From Colimorpha sp045222295 (lineage in GTDB: Bacteria > Bacteroidota > Bacteroidia > Bacteroidales > P3): a stretch of DNA of 64,000 bases. A model generated the notes under the pieces. That model did no database searches and was not told where the DNA came from. It saw nothing but the letters and a program-made list of their open reading frames with translations. The translations under genes were made by a program, and so were the position numbers. Positions 41,006-49,331 of this stretch are shown in pieces. Positions within the stretch are counted from its first letter, which is position 1. Each line of letters opens with the position of its first letter. The stretch spans positions 1 through 64,000 of the forward strand of contig JBGUXP010000021.1 of NCBI GenBank assembly GCA_045222295.1, read 5' to 3'.

Positions 41006-42156
41006 TAAAAAATATCTATATGTTGTTTTTTAATTATCAAATTATCAATGGCCTCGGTCATGTTGGACCAGAGGTATTTCTGTTTTTCCTGGCGCACTCC
41101 TTCTGCCAGGCGCTCCTGCCAGTTCTCTTCGAAATAACGCACGATGGCATCGGCAATCTGCTGGGCATCAGGTTCTACCACAAAGCCCACCTTGCCTTCA
41201 GGCACTATCTCGGGAAGGCCGCCCACATTGGTGACGAGCATGGGCTTCTCAAAATGGAAGGCTATCTGTGTCACGCCGCTCTGTGTGGCGGTCTTGTAGG
41301 GCTGTGCCACTAGGTCGGCAGCGCAGAAATAACGGTTCACCTCGTGGTCGGGAATGAAGTCGGTATGCATCACCACACGGTCACCAATATCGAGGCGGGT
41401 AATCTGCTCTTGGTAAGGCTTGGGGTCGCCGTAGAACTCGCCGGCCACGATGAGTTTTACTCCCAGACGTTCCATGCGTTCGTCGGCCATGGCATCGAGC
41501 AGCAAGTCGAGACCCTTGTAGTCGCGAATGAAGCCAAAGAAGAGCACATAGTGCTGGCTCTCGCGCAGGCCGATAAGGCCGAGGGCCTCCTTACGTGAGA
41601 TGGCCTTGCCATAGTGGTCATAGAGTGGATGGGGGCAGAAAGCTCTTGGCTTGAGGTACTTGGGGTCGAAGAGGTCGGCATCAGCAAGCACCGATTTCGA
41701 CATGGCCACCATGCCGTCGACAGAATTCACAAAGTACTTGGCAAATATCTTGTCACCCGGACGTTTCTCGTGGGGCACGAGGTTGTCCAGAATCGAGATG
41801 CGACGCAGCCCTTTGCGTTTGGCACAACGGTTGGCGGTGCCCAAGGCCGGCGCCATGAAGGGCAGCCAGAACTTTGTGATGAGTAGGTCGGGACGCTGTT
41901 TCTTGATATAACGGCCTGTGGCAATCCAGCTGAAGGGATTGATGGCGTTGAGTTTACGGGTGATCTTCAGTCCTTCGGGGGCTGGGTCGTCGCTGTATTG
42001 TGTCTTGCCGGGGAAGAGAAACGAGGGATACTGCAGCGTGAAGGTGACAATTTCCACCTCGTGGCCTGCATTCTGGTATTCGCGTGCCAGACGCTCGTTG
42101 AAGGCCGAGAGACCTCCGCGATAGGGCCAGGCGGTGCCGAGGATAATGACTTTCAT
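41005..42156 (-). CDS. Glycosyltransferase family 4
   Basis: 383 residues, GT-B fold. LGTAWPYRGGLSAFNERLAR is the acceptor-side Gly-rich loop; YVLFFGFIRDYKGLDLLLDA starts the donor domain; FHFEKPMLVTNVGGLPEIVP carries the E(x7)E-type motif of GT4 enzymes. It is the first gene of the minus-strand heptose cluster, so it may use GDP-heptose or another nucleotide sugar in surface glycan synthesis; donor is inferred. It begins 2 bp after the TonB-domain gene ends. Confidence 0.88.
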   Translation of the reverse strand: MKVIILGTAWPYRGGLSAFNERLAREYQNAGHEVEIVTFTLQYPSFLFPGKTQYSDDPAPEGLKITRKLNAINPFSWIATGRYIKKQRPDLLITKFWLPFMAPALGTANRCAKRKGLRRISILDNLVPHEKRPGDKIFAKYFVNSVDGMVAMSKSVLADADLFDPKYLKPRAFCPHPLYDHYGKAISRKEALGLIGLRESQHYVLFFGFIRDYKGLDLLLDAMADERMERLGVKLIVAGEFYGDPKPYQEQITRLDIGDRVVMHTDFIPDHEVNRYFCAADLVAQPYKTATQSGVTQIAFHFEKPMLVTNVGGLPEIVPEGKVGFVVEPDAQQIADAIVRYFEENWQERLAEGVRQEKQKYLWSNMTEAIDNLIIKKQHIDIF

Positions 42157-42158
42157 GG

Positions 42159-42599
42159 CTATTTGAAGCTGAAGTTAATGGGCAGGTTGTATTGGACACG
42201 CACGGCCTTGCCGCGTTGGCGACCGGGCTTCCACTTGGGCATGAGTTTCACCACGCGCAGCGCCTCGTCGCCAAAGCCATAATTGGGACAAAGATCACGA
42301 ATAACCTTGGCATTGGTTATGCTACCGTCTTCTTCAATAATAAAAGTGACATAGACCTTGTTGTTGTGGCAGTCCTCGCAATTCTTGCAGGGCCATTTGA
42401 TGTTGGCTGCAATGAACTGGTACAAAGCCTCCAGGCCACCGGGGAACTCGGGCTCTTCCTCCACCACGGTGAAGATGACATTGTTAACATTCTCCACTTT
42501 TGAGCCTTCGGAAGTCACTTTCACCTCACGTTGAGGTTCCTGGCCCCAGGCCACTCCGGCAAGTGCCAGAGTAAGAACCAATAGTAGTGTCCGTTTCAT
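42159..42599 (-). CDS. TonB C-terminal domain protein (energy transducer-like)
   Basis: 146 residues: signal peptide MKRTLLLVLTLALAGVAWGQ, then a TonB_C domain (FPGGLEALYQFIAANIKWP, KVYVTFIIEEDGSITNAKVI, GDEALRVVKLMPKWKPGRQR, VRVQYNLPINF). There is no membrane anchor beyond the cleavable signal, so it is probably a periplasmic or secreted stand-alone domain rather than a full TonB. CKNCEDCHNN is an unusual Cys cluster in the first loop. Its start lies within the 3' end of the DUF6266-like gene. Confidence 0.85.
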   Translation of the reverse strand: MKRTLLLVLTLALAGVAWGQEPQREVKVTSEGSKVENVNNVIFTVVEEEPEFPGGLEALYQFIAANIKWPCKNCEDCHNNKVYVTFIIEEDGSITNAKVIRDLCPNYGFGDEALRVVKLMPKWKPGRQRGKAVRVQYNLPINFSFK

Positions 42600-43416
42600 G
42601 TATATTATTATAATAATTTACCTCTTCTAACGCGAAACCTTTGTTTTTATTGTGACTGCCAGCAAATATTTTCTCCTGTAGAGACGCAGTACGCTTCGTC
42701 TCTGCGGGGAGGGTGCCGAGGTAGGTGCTGTCGGAGGTACGCCCGGCATAGTCTTCCACGAAGCCGTAGAGGTGTACCTCAAGACTTCCCCAGCTTTGAG
42801 GTAATTCGATGGAAACCTGTCTGCTACGCCGGTAAGCGGGCACAGACATACAACCCTCCATCCGCTCCGGACACCAGGCCCAGAGGTACACCTTGTCATC
42901 ATTGTTGCTCCGTAGGTGCAAAGGGTTCTTTTCGAAAGGCACAATGATGGTATAACCCACCCCGTCTGCCTTCGGCGTCCACCCCTCCCGTAGGGGAGGG
43001 GATGTATGGAGGTAGTCGTCCCCTCTCTCATAGAGGGGTGCCCGAAGGGCGGGGTGTGAAAAACCTACCGGTGCCACCTCTCCTTCACTAACAACAAGAT
43101 GCTCATAATCAACATTCAATTGTCCATCTGTTAAAGAAAAGCATTCGGTGTTGACGCTCAAGAAATGATTGTACACTGTGCGATGACATTCGCGTGCGGC
43201 GCTGAGCATTCCCATCCGTAGGGCCTCGCCCATGGCTGTAGCCAGCCGTGACGCTGCGGCGAAGAGGCCACGGTTCTGTTGCTGTTTCACTGTCCGTGGG
43301 TTGTATACATGCCGCGGACGTGAGCGCATACACCACCGACCGTTCCATTCGTATCCGATGACGGTGCCGACGGTCCCGCGGAAACCGTCGTTGATTCCAT
43401 AACGTTGTTTTGCCAT
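42526..43416 (-). CDS. DUF6266-like protein with palindromic insert and run-on 3' end
   Basis: 296 residues. MAKQRYGINDGFRGTVGTVI, GYEWNGRWCMRSRPRHVYNP and QNRGLFAAASRLA match the start of DUF6266-type Bacteroidota proteins of unknown function. Residues ~120-148 (HPALRAPLYERGDDYLHTSP and PLREGWTPKADG) come from a 77-bp palindromic element at 42980-43056. The C-terminal ~40 residues (GFALEEVNYYNN ... GLGPGTST) run 74 bp into the TonB-domain gene, in another frame, and show no family character, so the original stop has probably been lost. Confidence 0.75.
   Translation of the reverse strand: MAKQRYGINDGFRGTVGTVIGYEWNGRWCMRSRPRHVYNPRTVKQQQNRGLFAAASRLATAMGEALRMGMLSAARECHRTVYNHFLSVNTECFSLTDGQLNVDYEHLVVSEGEVAPVGFSHPALRAPLYERGDDYLHTSPPLREGWTPKADGVGYTIIVPFEKNPLHLRSNNDDKVYLWAWCPERMEGCMSVPAYRRSRQVSIELPQSWGSLEVHLYGFVEDYAGRTSDSTYLGTLPAETKRTASLQEKIFAGSHNKNKGFALEEVNYYNNIHETDTTIGSYSGTCRSGLGPGTST
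42980..43056 (-). repeat. In-frame palindromic element in DUF6266-like gene
   Basis: Outer arms cacccc/ggggtg, inner hairpins cccctccc-gta-ggggagggg, cccctct-ctcat-agagggg and gccc-gaa-gggc. Translated on the minus strand in frame. Confidence 0.8.
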
Positions 43417-43774
43417 AACTGCTTTGTTTTAACTGCCAATACTTTAACTGCAATATTATTTTTTTGTCGGCGAATTGTGCGAATTTCCCAAATTGTAAAA
43501 ATAATTCGTTTAATTCGCATAATTCGCCGACGGAAAAAACACCGACGAAAATTCGTCAACATATAATATAATCCGAAAATGTTCCCATGTCAAGAAAAAA
43601 ATGATATTTTTTTTCCCCGCCCCTACGGCGGGCCTTCGGCAAGCCATCTCCGACCCCGGTCGTGGATGGCTCGGAGGTGGGACGGAGAAGGGACGCAGAT
43701 GAGTCGGAGTTGGTGCCTTTTCGGAATTGGTTTCCAGTGGTTTGTGGAGTTTGTTTTGGGGAGGGAAAAAGTTT
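43417..43774. repeat. Intergenic region with 20-bp inverted repeat and gtcggag repeats
   Basis: Arms 43466-43485 and 43512-43531 (gtcggcgaatt-g-tgcgaatt) match at 19 of 20 positions. Further on, ccatctccgaccccggtcg (43652-43670) recurs exactly near 54629-54647, with surrounding gagtcggag words in both places. No gene seen. Confidence 0.65.
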
Positions 43775-43807
43775 TTTGCAGCAATTCAAATTTATTTTGT
43801 ATCTTTG
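43775..43807 (+). promoter_or_regulatory. Promoter of kdd
   Basis: TTTG (43775-43778), 21-bp spacer, TATCTTTG (43800-43807). Leader of ~55 nt. Confidence 0.7.
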
Positions 43808-43871
43808 TCTCCTCTTAGGTGAGAAAATTGTCAATTAATTTAATTAATAATCAATAAAATAACCTATTATT

Positions 43872-44945
43872 ATGCAGAAAAAAGGCAACAAGTACGGTAC
43901 CCACCGCGTCATCGAGCCGAAGGGCGTTCTCCCTCAGCCCGCCAACAAGCTTGACAACAACATGGATGAGATTTGGGACAACGAGATCCTCATCGACGTT
44001 CAGACCCTGAACATCGACAGCGCTTCGTTCACCGACATCCACAACTATGCCAAGCAGCAGGCCGGCGAAGGCGCCAGCCAGGAGAAAATCATGGAAGAGG
44101 TCAAGAAGGAGATGCTCCTCAATGTCGAGCTCCAGGGCAAGCACCGTAACCGTCGTACCGGTTCGGGCGGTATGCTCCTCGGTAAAGTTGAGAAGATCGG
44201 CGATGCTCTGAAGGGCAAGATCGACCTGAAAGAGGGCGACCGTATTGCTACCCTCGTTTCGCTGAGCCTCACTCCTCTCCGCATCGACGAGATCCTCGAG
44301 ATCCGTCCCGAGGTCGACCAGGTCGATATCAAGGGTAAGGCTATCCTCTTCGAGAGTGGTATCTATGCCAAGATCCCGACCGATATGCCTGAGAAGCTCG
44401 CCCTGAGCGCCCTCGACGTCGCCGGTGCTCCCGCCCAGACCGCCAAGCTGTGCCAGTATGGCCAGACCGTCGTCATCCTCGGTGCCGGTGGTAAGAGCGG
44501 TATGCTCTGCTGCTACGAGGCCAAGAAGCGTGTCGGTGTCACCGGTAAGGTCATCGGCATCGCCAACAGCCCCAAGAGCACCCAGCGTATCAAAGACCTC
44601 GGCTTCTGCGACATCGTGGAGTCTGCCGCCGGCATGACCCCCGTGCAGGTCTATGAGCTCATTGAGCGCCTCACCAACGGCAAGATGGCCGACGTTACCA
44701 TTAACTGCGTCAACGTTCCCGACCAGGAGATGACCGCTGTGCTCTGCACCAAGGACGACGGTATCGTCTACTTCTTCAGCATGGCCACCAGCTTCACCAA
44801 GGCCAGCCTCGGTGCCGAGGGTATCGGCAGCGACGTGAACATGATCATGGGCAACGGCTACACCAAAGGCCACGCCGAGTTCACCCTCCAGGAGCTCCGC
44901 GAGAGCCCCGAGTTGCGCAAGATCTTTGAAGAGCTCTACGCATAA
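43872..44945 (+). CDS. kdd: L-erythro-3,5-diaminohexanoate dehydrogenase
   Basis: 357 residues, the length of characterised Kdd. KYGTHRVIEPKGVLPQPANK at the start, RTGSGGMLLGKVEKIG, and a Rossmann fold with GQTVVILGAGGKSGMLCCYE are the conserved blocks. It oxidatively deaminates 3,5-diaminohexanoate to 5-amino-3-oxohexanoate with NAD+, in fermentation of lysine to butyrate and acetate. kamA, catalysing the first step, lies 1 kb away beyond tcdA; kamDE, kce and kal are not in the window. Strong promoter and smooth codon use suggest high expression. Ends in a 16-bp-stem terminator. Confidence 0.92.
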   Translation: MQKKGNKYGTHRVIEPKGVLPQPANKLDNNMDEIWDNEILIDVQTLNIDSASFTDIHNYAKQQAGEGASQEKIMEEVKKEMLLNVELQGKHRNRRTGSGGMLLGKVEKIGDALKGKIDLKEGDRIATLVSLSLTPLRIDEILEIRPEVDQVDIKGKAILFESGIYAKIPTDMPEKLALSALDVAGAPAQTAKLCQYGQTVVILGAGGKSGMLCCYEAKKRVGVTGKVIGIANSPKSTQRIKDLGFCDIVESAAGMTPVQVYELIERLTNGKMADVTINCVNVPDQEMTAVLCTKDDGIVYFFSMATSFTKASLGAEGIGSDVNMIMGNGYTKGHAEFTLQELRESPELRKIFEELYA

Positions 44946-44963
44946 TCGAATTGTTGCAAACAA

Positions 44964-45006
44964 GAAGAGAGAGCCTGCCAGACGGCAGGCTCTCTCTTCT
45001 TATTTG
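44964..45006. terminator. Terminator between kdd and tcdA
   Basis: Perfect 16-bp stem gaagagagagcctgcc (44964-44979) with ggcaggctctctcttc (44984-44999), loop agac, then ttattt. Overlaps the last base of the convergent tcdA gene and can serve both. Confidence 0.9.
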
Positions 45007-45812
45007 TGGCACAGATCTTGGATGATGAGGCCGGCGAGGGTGAAGCCGTAGATGGCGGTGATGTGGGCTGTGGTGCCGTTGATTTGGGCTTTGGAGGTGC
45101 ACCACTCGTGGTCGGCGAGGTCGGCACGGCCTTCACTATCTGCGTTTTTGGGACACATGCAGGCCGAGGTGCCGCAGGTGCGTGCCTGCCCTAGGTTGGG
45201 CAGCACTTCGGGACTCCACACACACTGGAACTTACGGTCGGGAAAGCGTTTCTGCTTGCGCATGCGGCGGCGCAGCACGGCGGCCAGCGGACAGCCGTCG
45301 ACCTGCCAGAATTCACTGACATGCACCTGTGTGGGGTCCATCTTGAGGGCCGCCCCCATGGAGCTGAAGAACTTCGGTCTCGCAAGGGTTTTGTCGGTGG
45401 CGCGTACGATGAGCTCAATTTTATCTTTCAGGCTATCGATGGCATCAATGATATAGTCGTATTCTTCGAGGAGAAAGCTGTCGGCGGTGTCGGCGGAGAA
45501 TATCTCTTGGATGGCGGTGATGTCGGCGGCGGGGTTTATCTCGAGCAGACGTTCCTTTAGGGCCTCTACCTTCACACGCCCGACGGTCTTGGTGGTGGCC
45601 ATGGCTTGACGGTTGACGTTGGTGATGCACACGCGGTCGGAGTCGACGATGGTAAGGTGGCGGATGCCGCTGCGAACCAGACTTTCGGCGCACCAGGAGC
45701 CGACGCCGCCTATGCCGAAAATGATGACGCTTGTGTTGGCGATGCGCTCCATGACACTGTCGCCGACAAGCAGGGTGGTGCGGTTCAGGATGGCTTTCTC
45801 GATTGTCCTCAT
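45000..45812 (-). CDS. tcdA: tRNA threonylcarbamoyladenosine dehydratase
   Basis: 270 residues, E1-like ThiF fold. ATP-binding VIIFGIGGVGSWCAESLVRS, DSDRVCITNVNRQ, and a catalytic/Cys-rich C-terminal half (CVWSPEVLP ... TCGTSACMCPKNAD) as in TcdA/CsdL. It cyclises t6A to ct6A at position 37 of ANN-decoding tRNAs with ATP. TsaB, from the pathway that makes t6A, is encoded at 35592. Single minus-strand gene interposed between kdd and kamA. Confidence 0.9.
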   Translation of the reverse strand: MRTIEKAILNRTTLLVGDSVMERIANTSVIIFGIGGVGSWCAESLVRSGIRHLTIVDSDRVCITNVNRQAMATTKTVGRVKVEALKERLLEINPAADITAIQEIFSADTADSFLLEEYDYIIDAIDSLKDKIELIVRATDKTLARPKFFSSMGAALKMDPTQVHVSEFWQVDGCPLAAVLRRRMRKQKRFPDRKFQCVWSPEVLPNLGQARTCGTSACMCPKNADSEGRADLADHEWCTSKAQINGTTAHITAIYGFTLAGLIIQDLCHK

Positions 45813-45868
45813 TTTTATTATTTTGTTTGCTTTAACGTGTTTTTGCTTTTTATATTGTATTTTTTTTG

Positions 45869-45876
45869 TATATTTG
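45869..45876 (+). promoter_or_regulatory. -7 box of kamA promoter
   Basis: TATATTTG followed by gcat; TTTG at 45842-45845 is 23 bp upstream. 92-nt leader to the ATG at 45969. Confidence 0.6.
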
Positions 45877-45968
45877 CATTTTCATAGAATACTGCTCCAG
45901 CCTATTGGCAGTGGTGCAGTATGTTGAAAAATAGAAATATAAGAAGAATATTATAATAAATTAACGCA

Positions 45969-47216
45969 ATGAAAGTAAACCGTAGAAAAGAGCTGTTCCC
46001 CAACGTCACAGACGAGCAGTGGAACGACTGGAAATGGCAGGTGAAGAACCGCATCGAGACTTACGAGGAGTTGAGCAAGTATTTCACCTTCGCTCCCGAA
46101 GAGGCTGAGGGTATCAAGAAGGCCTTGGCCAAGTTCCGTATGGCTATCACACCCTACTATCTGAGTCTTATCGACCCCAACGACCCGTACGACCCCATCC
46201 GCCGTCAGGCCATCCCCGCCGGCCCCGAGTGCAATATTGCCCCGGCCGACCTCAACGACCCGCTGCACGAGGACGAGGACTCGCCCGCTCCTGGACTGAC
46301 CCACCGTTATCCGGATCGTGTGCTGTTTCTCATCACCGACATGTGCTCCATGTACTGCCGCCACTGCACCCGCCGCCGTTTCGCCGGTCAGAAGGATGAC
46401 GAGAGCCCCAGCGAGCGTATTGAGAAGTGCCTGGCTTACATTGAGAAGACCCCGCAGGTGCGCGACGTGTTGCTCAGCGGTGGTGACGCCCTGATGGTCA
46501 GCGATGCCAAGTTGGAGTATATCATCCAGCGCCTCCGCGCCATCCCGCATGTGGAGATTGTCCGTATCGGCAGCCGCACCCCGGTTGTCTGCCCGCAGCG
46601 CATCACCCCCGAGCTCTGCGACATGCTGAAGAAATATCATCCCATCTGGCTCAACACCCACTTCAACCATCCGAACGAGTTCACCCCCGAGGCCGAGCAG
46701 GCCCTCGCCCGTTTGGCCAACGCTGGTATTCCTCTGGGCAACCAGACAGTGCTGCTGCGCGGCGTGAACGACTGCGTCCATGTGATGAAGAAACTGATGC
46801 ACGAGTTGGTGCGCAACCGCGTGCGTCCGTACTACATCTACCAGTGCGACCTGAGCATGGGTCTGGAGCACTTCCGCACCCCCGTTAGCAAGGGTATCGA
46901 GATTATCGAAAACTTGCGTGGCCATACCAGCGGTTACGCTGTGCCCACCTTCGTGGTCGATGCTCCTGGTGGCGGCGGCAAGACGCCTGTCATGCCCCAG
47001 TATGTCATCTCGCAGAGCCCCGACAAGGTCATCCTCCGCAACTTCGAGGGTGTTATCACCACCTACACCGAGCCGCGTGAGTACCACGAGGAGTGCCACT
47101 GCCCGGCTTGCGAAGAGAAACGCCGCGTGGACGAGGGTGTCGCCAGCCTGCTTGAGACCGACCGCATGGCCCTCGAGCCCAGCCACCTCATGCGCCACGA
47201 ACGCAATAAGAAATAA
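45969..47216 (+). CDS. kamA: Lysine 2,3-aminomutase
   Basis: 415 residues, full length for clostridial-type KamA. Radical-SAM cluster motif MCSMYCRHC (Cys126, Cys130, Cys133) followed by TRRRFAG; SGGDALMVSD; PLP lysine in DAPGGGGKTPVMPQY; C-terminal CHCPACEEKRR zinc cysteines as in the structure of the clostridial enzyme. Converts L-lysine to L-beta-lysine. With kdd nearby this fits fermentative lysine breakdown rather than EF-P modification (no epmA beside it). Overlaps porQ by one base. Confidence 0.95.
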   Translation: MKVNRRKELFPNVTDEQWNDWKWQVKNRIETYEELSKYFTFAPEEAEGIKKALAKFRMAITPYYLSLIDPNDPYDPIRRQAIPAGPECNIAPADLNDPLHEDEDSPAPGLTHRYPDRVLFLITDMCSMYCRHCTRRRFAGQKDDESPSERIEKCLAYIEKTPQVRDVLLSGGDALMVSDAKLEYIIQRLRAIPHVEIVRIGSRTPVVCPQRITPELCDMLKKYHPIWLNTHFNHPNEFTPEAEQALARLANAGIPLGNQTVLLRGVNDCVHVMKKLMHELVRNRVRPYYIYQCDLSMGLEHFRTPVSKGIEIIENLRGHTSGYAVPTFVVDAPGGGGKTPVMPQYVISQSPDKVILRNFEGVITTYTEPREYHEECHCPACEEKRRVDEGVASLLETDRMALEPSHLMRHERNKK

Positions 47217-48286
47217 TGAAGAATGTAGAATTAAGAATGAAGAATAGGCTGGCGCGTCTGGTATGCGTCAGCCTCATTCTTCATTTTTCATTCTTCACTT
47301 TTCACTCTGTCCAGGCTCAGATTGCCGGCATGAATACGCTGACGCTGCTTGACCTCAGCAGTCAGGCACGCACGTCGGGTCTGGGGTTGGACTATCTGTC
47401 GGTCTATGACACCGACCCTGTCATAGGTATCGACAACCCGTCGCTGCTGCGTCGCGAGATGGCGGGCATGGGTTCGATGAGTTTTGTCTCCCTCTTCCAG
47501 GGCAGCATGATGGGAACGCTCTCCTACGCTCACAACTTCGAGCGTGTCGGCACCTTGATGTTCTCCTTCCGCTTCAATAACTACGGCCGTTTCGACGGCT
47601 ACGACGAAGAGGATATTTCCACCGGCACCTTCTCGGCTGCCGACTATGCCTTCACCGTGGGGTGGGGCATGTGGCTCGACAGCAATTTCAGCGTGGGTGT
47701 CAACTTCAAGCCCGTGTTGTCTCACTATGAGATCTATTCAGCGCTGGCCGTGGCTTTCGATGTTGCGGGCAGCTATGTCAGCGACAACCGCCGTTTCGCC
47801 GCCACGGTGATGGGCCGCAATATCGGAGCCCAGGTGTATACCTTCGACGAGACCGTCGAGACCCTTCCTTTCGAGCTTTCTGTAGAACTCTCCTACAAGC
47901 TCGCCAAGGCGCCGTTCCGCTTCTTTTTCGCCGCCAACGAGTTGCAGCGGTGGGACCTGCGCTATGAGGACCCGCTGAGTCCCACCACGGAGGTCGACCC
48001 CTTCACCGGCGAGGTGACTAAGGAGGGATGGGCCAAAGGCTTTATGGACAATCTGCTGCGGCATGCGCAGGTGGGAGTGGAAATCAATATTAGCAAGGCC
48101 TTGTTTGCTCGCGTGGGCTACAGCTATCGCCAGACAGCCGAGATGCGAGGCATCGATGCCGTGAACTTCAGCGGCTTCTCCTTTGGTTTCGGTCTGCACA
48201 CCAAGCGTTTTGACTTCGCCTATTCACGCCGCAACTACCACCTCTCGCAGGCACCCGACTTCTTCACCCTCAGCTATCGTTTTTAA
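47216..48286 (+). CDS. porQ: Type IX secretion system protein PorQ
   Basis: 356 residues. The signal peptide LARLVCVSLILHFSFFTFHS then VQAQ is encoded within an inverted repeat of attcttcattt words. The mature part is an outer-membrane beta-barrel of the PorV/PorQ family: GMNTLTLLDLSSQARTSGLG, DTDPVIGIDNPSLLRREMAG, and final strands ending FTLSYRF with C-terminal Phe. In T9SS, PorQ helps pass or anchor cargo with PorU/PorZ at the cell surface. Start at 47216 overlaps the kamA stop; an alternative ATG is at 47237. Cargo with sorting domains is seen at 12887 and 63314. Confidence 0.9.
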   Translation: MKNVELRMKNRLARLVCVSLILHFSFFTFHSVQAQIAGMNTLTLLDLSSQARTSGLGLDYLSVYDTDPVIGIDNPSLLRREMAGMGSMSFVSLFQGSMMGTLSYAHNFERVGTLMFSFRFNNYGRFDGYDEEDISTGTFSAADYAFTVGWGMWLDSNFSVGVNFKPVLSHYEIYSALAVAFDVAGSYVSDNRRFAATVMGRNIGAQVYTFDETVETLPFELSVELSYKLAKAPFRFFFAANELQRWDLRYEDPLSPTTEVDPFTGEVTKEGWAKGFMDNLLRHAQVGVEINISKALFARVGYSYRQTAEMRGIDAVNFSGFSFGFGLHTKRFDFAYSRRNYHLSQAPDFFTLSYRF

Positions 48287-48303
48287 TTAGATTAAAACAA
48301 CAT

Positions 48304-48362
48304 GAACAACATAAACAACACAATAAGCAACCAAAGGTTGTTTGTTGTTGTTGGAGTTGTTT
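48304..48362. repeat. Intergenic inverted repeat between porQ and lplA
   Basis: acaacataaacaacacaata faces a ggttgtttgttgttgttgga stretch, an imperfect hairpin of the A-rich/T-rich type. A T-run follows, so it may act as a terminator. Confidence 0.5.
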
Positions 48363-48374
48363 TTTTATTATAGT

Positions 48375-49328
48375 ATGAAGTTACAGTTTCTTGTATCGAA
48401 CCAGACCAATCCCTATTGGAACATCGCGGTCGAGAATTATCTTTTGTCGCTGCCTGAGACCGAGGTGGTGACGCTTTATCTTTGGAAGAACCGCCGCACC
48501 GTTGTCATCGGGCAGAATCAGAACCCATTCAGTGAATGTAATGTGGAGGCCTTGGAGGCCGATGGCGGCTACCTGATGCGTCGCCGCACGGGTGGCGGTG
48601 CTGTTTATCACGACGATGGTAACATCAATTTCAGTTTTGTTGTGCCCAAGGCCTATTATGATCAGACGCGTCAGTTCCGTGTCATCCAGCGAGCGGTGGC
48701 CGACTTCGGCATTGTGGCCGAGTTGTCCGGACGAAATGATATCCTCACCGAGGGCCGCAAATTCAGCGGCAACGCCTTCAGCAAAGGGAAATACCAGGAC
48801 CTGCATCACGGCACCATCCTCATCAAGGGCAATATGGAGGACCTGCAGCGCTACCTCAAGCCCAAGCCCGCCAAACTGCAGAAGCACGGCGTCGCCTCGG
48901 TGCGCAGCCGCGTAGTCAACCTCTCTGAGCTCAACCCAGAGATCACTTCTGAGAGCATCGTGCCGCATCTGCGCAGTGCCTTCGAGGAAATATATGGCGA
49001 CAAGAGTGTGGATGTCGGTTTCCCCGACATCGCCGCCCGCCCCGAGGTCCGCGTCCTCTACGAGCAGTTCGCCTCCGACGAGTGGCGCTATGGCCGTTGG
49101 CGCTCCTTTACCGCCCAACGCTCTGCCCAGTTCGACTGGGGTGGGGTAGAGTTGTCGCTCACCGTCGACGAGGCTCGCGGCGTCATAACCGACGTTCAGC
49201 TGGCCTCCGACGCCCTCGACCTCGCCGCCCTCGACGAGACCCGCTCTCTCCTCACTGGTGCCAATATACAACAGCGCCCTCCGTCGGAGAGCGCTGTCAT
49301 AAATGATATTCTGTCGTTAATTTATTAA
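48375..49328 (+). CDS. lplA: Lipoate-protein ligase A
   Basis: 317 residues from MKLQFLVSNQTNPYWNIAVE at 48375 (an upstream in-frame ATG at 48342 lies in the repeat). Conserved RRRTGGGAVYHDDGNINFSF and GRKFSGNAFSKG (catalytic lysine region) plus HHGTILIKGN. A C-terminal accessory domain follows (~residues 240-317). It activates lipoate with ATP and attaches it to E2 or GcvH proteins in the cytoplasm. Converges on glyS with 3 bp between. Confidence 0.92.
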   Translation: MKLQFLVSNQTNPYWNIAVENYLLSLPETEVVTLYLWKNRRTVVIGQNQNPFSECNVEALEADGGYLMRRRTGGGAVYHDDGNINFSFVVPKAYYDQTRQFRVIQRAVADFGIVAELSGRNDILTEGRKFSGNAFSKGKYQDLHHGTILIKGNMEDLQRYLKPKPAKLQKHGVASVRSRVVNLSELNPEITSESIVPHLRSAFEEIYGDKSVDVGFPDIAARPEVRVLYEQFASDEWRYGRWRSFTAQRSAQFDWGGVELSLTVDEARGVITDVQLASDALDLAALDETRSLLTGANIQQRPPSESAVINDILSLIY

Positions 49329-49331
49329 CGT

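Noticed and set aside
43851..44963. Long minus-strand frame opposite kdd (about 370 codons), with similar mirror frames opposite typA, nrdD, pheT and serC
   Set aside because: They are Leu/Val/His/Gly-rich antisense images of genes with strong C/G-biased third positions; none has a promoter, start context or recognisable domain, while the opposite strand encodes well-known enzymes.
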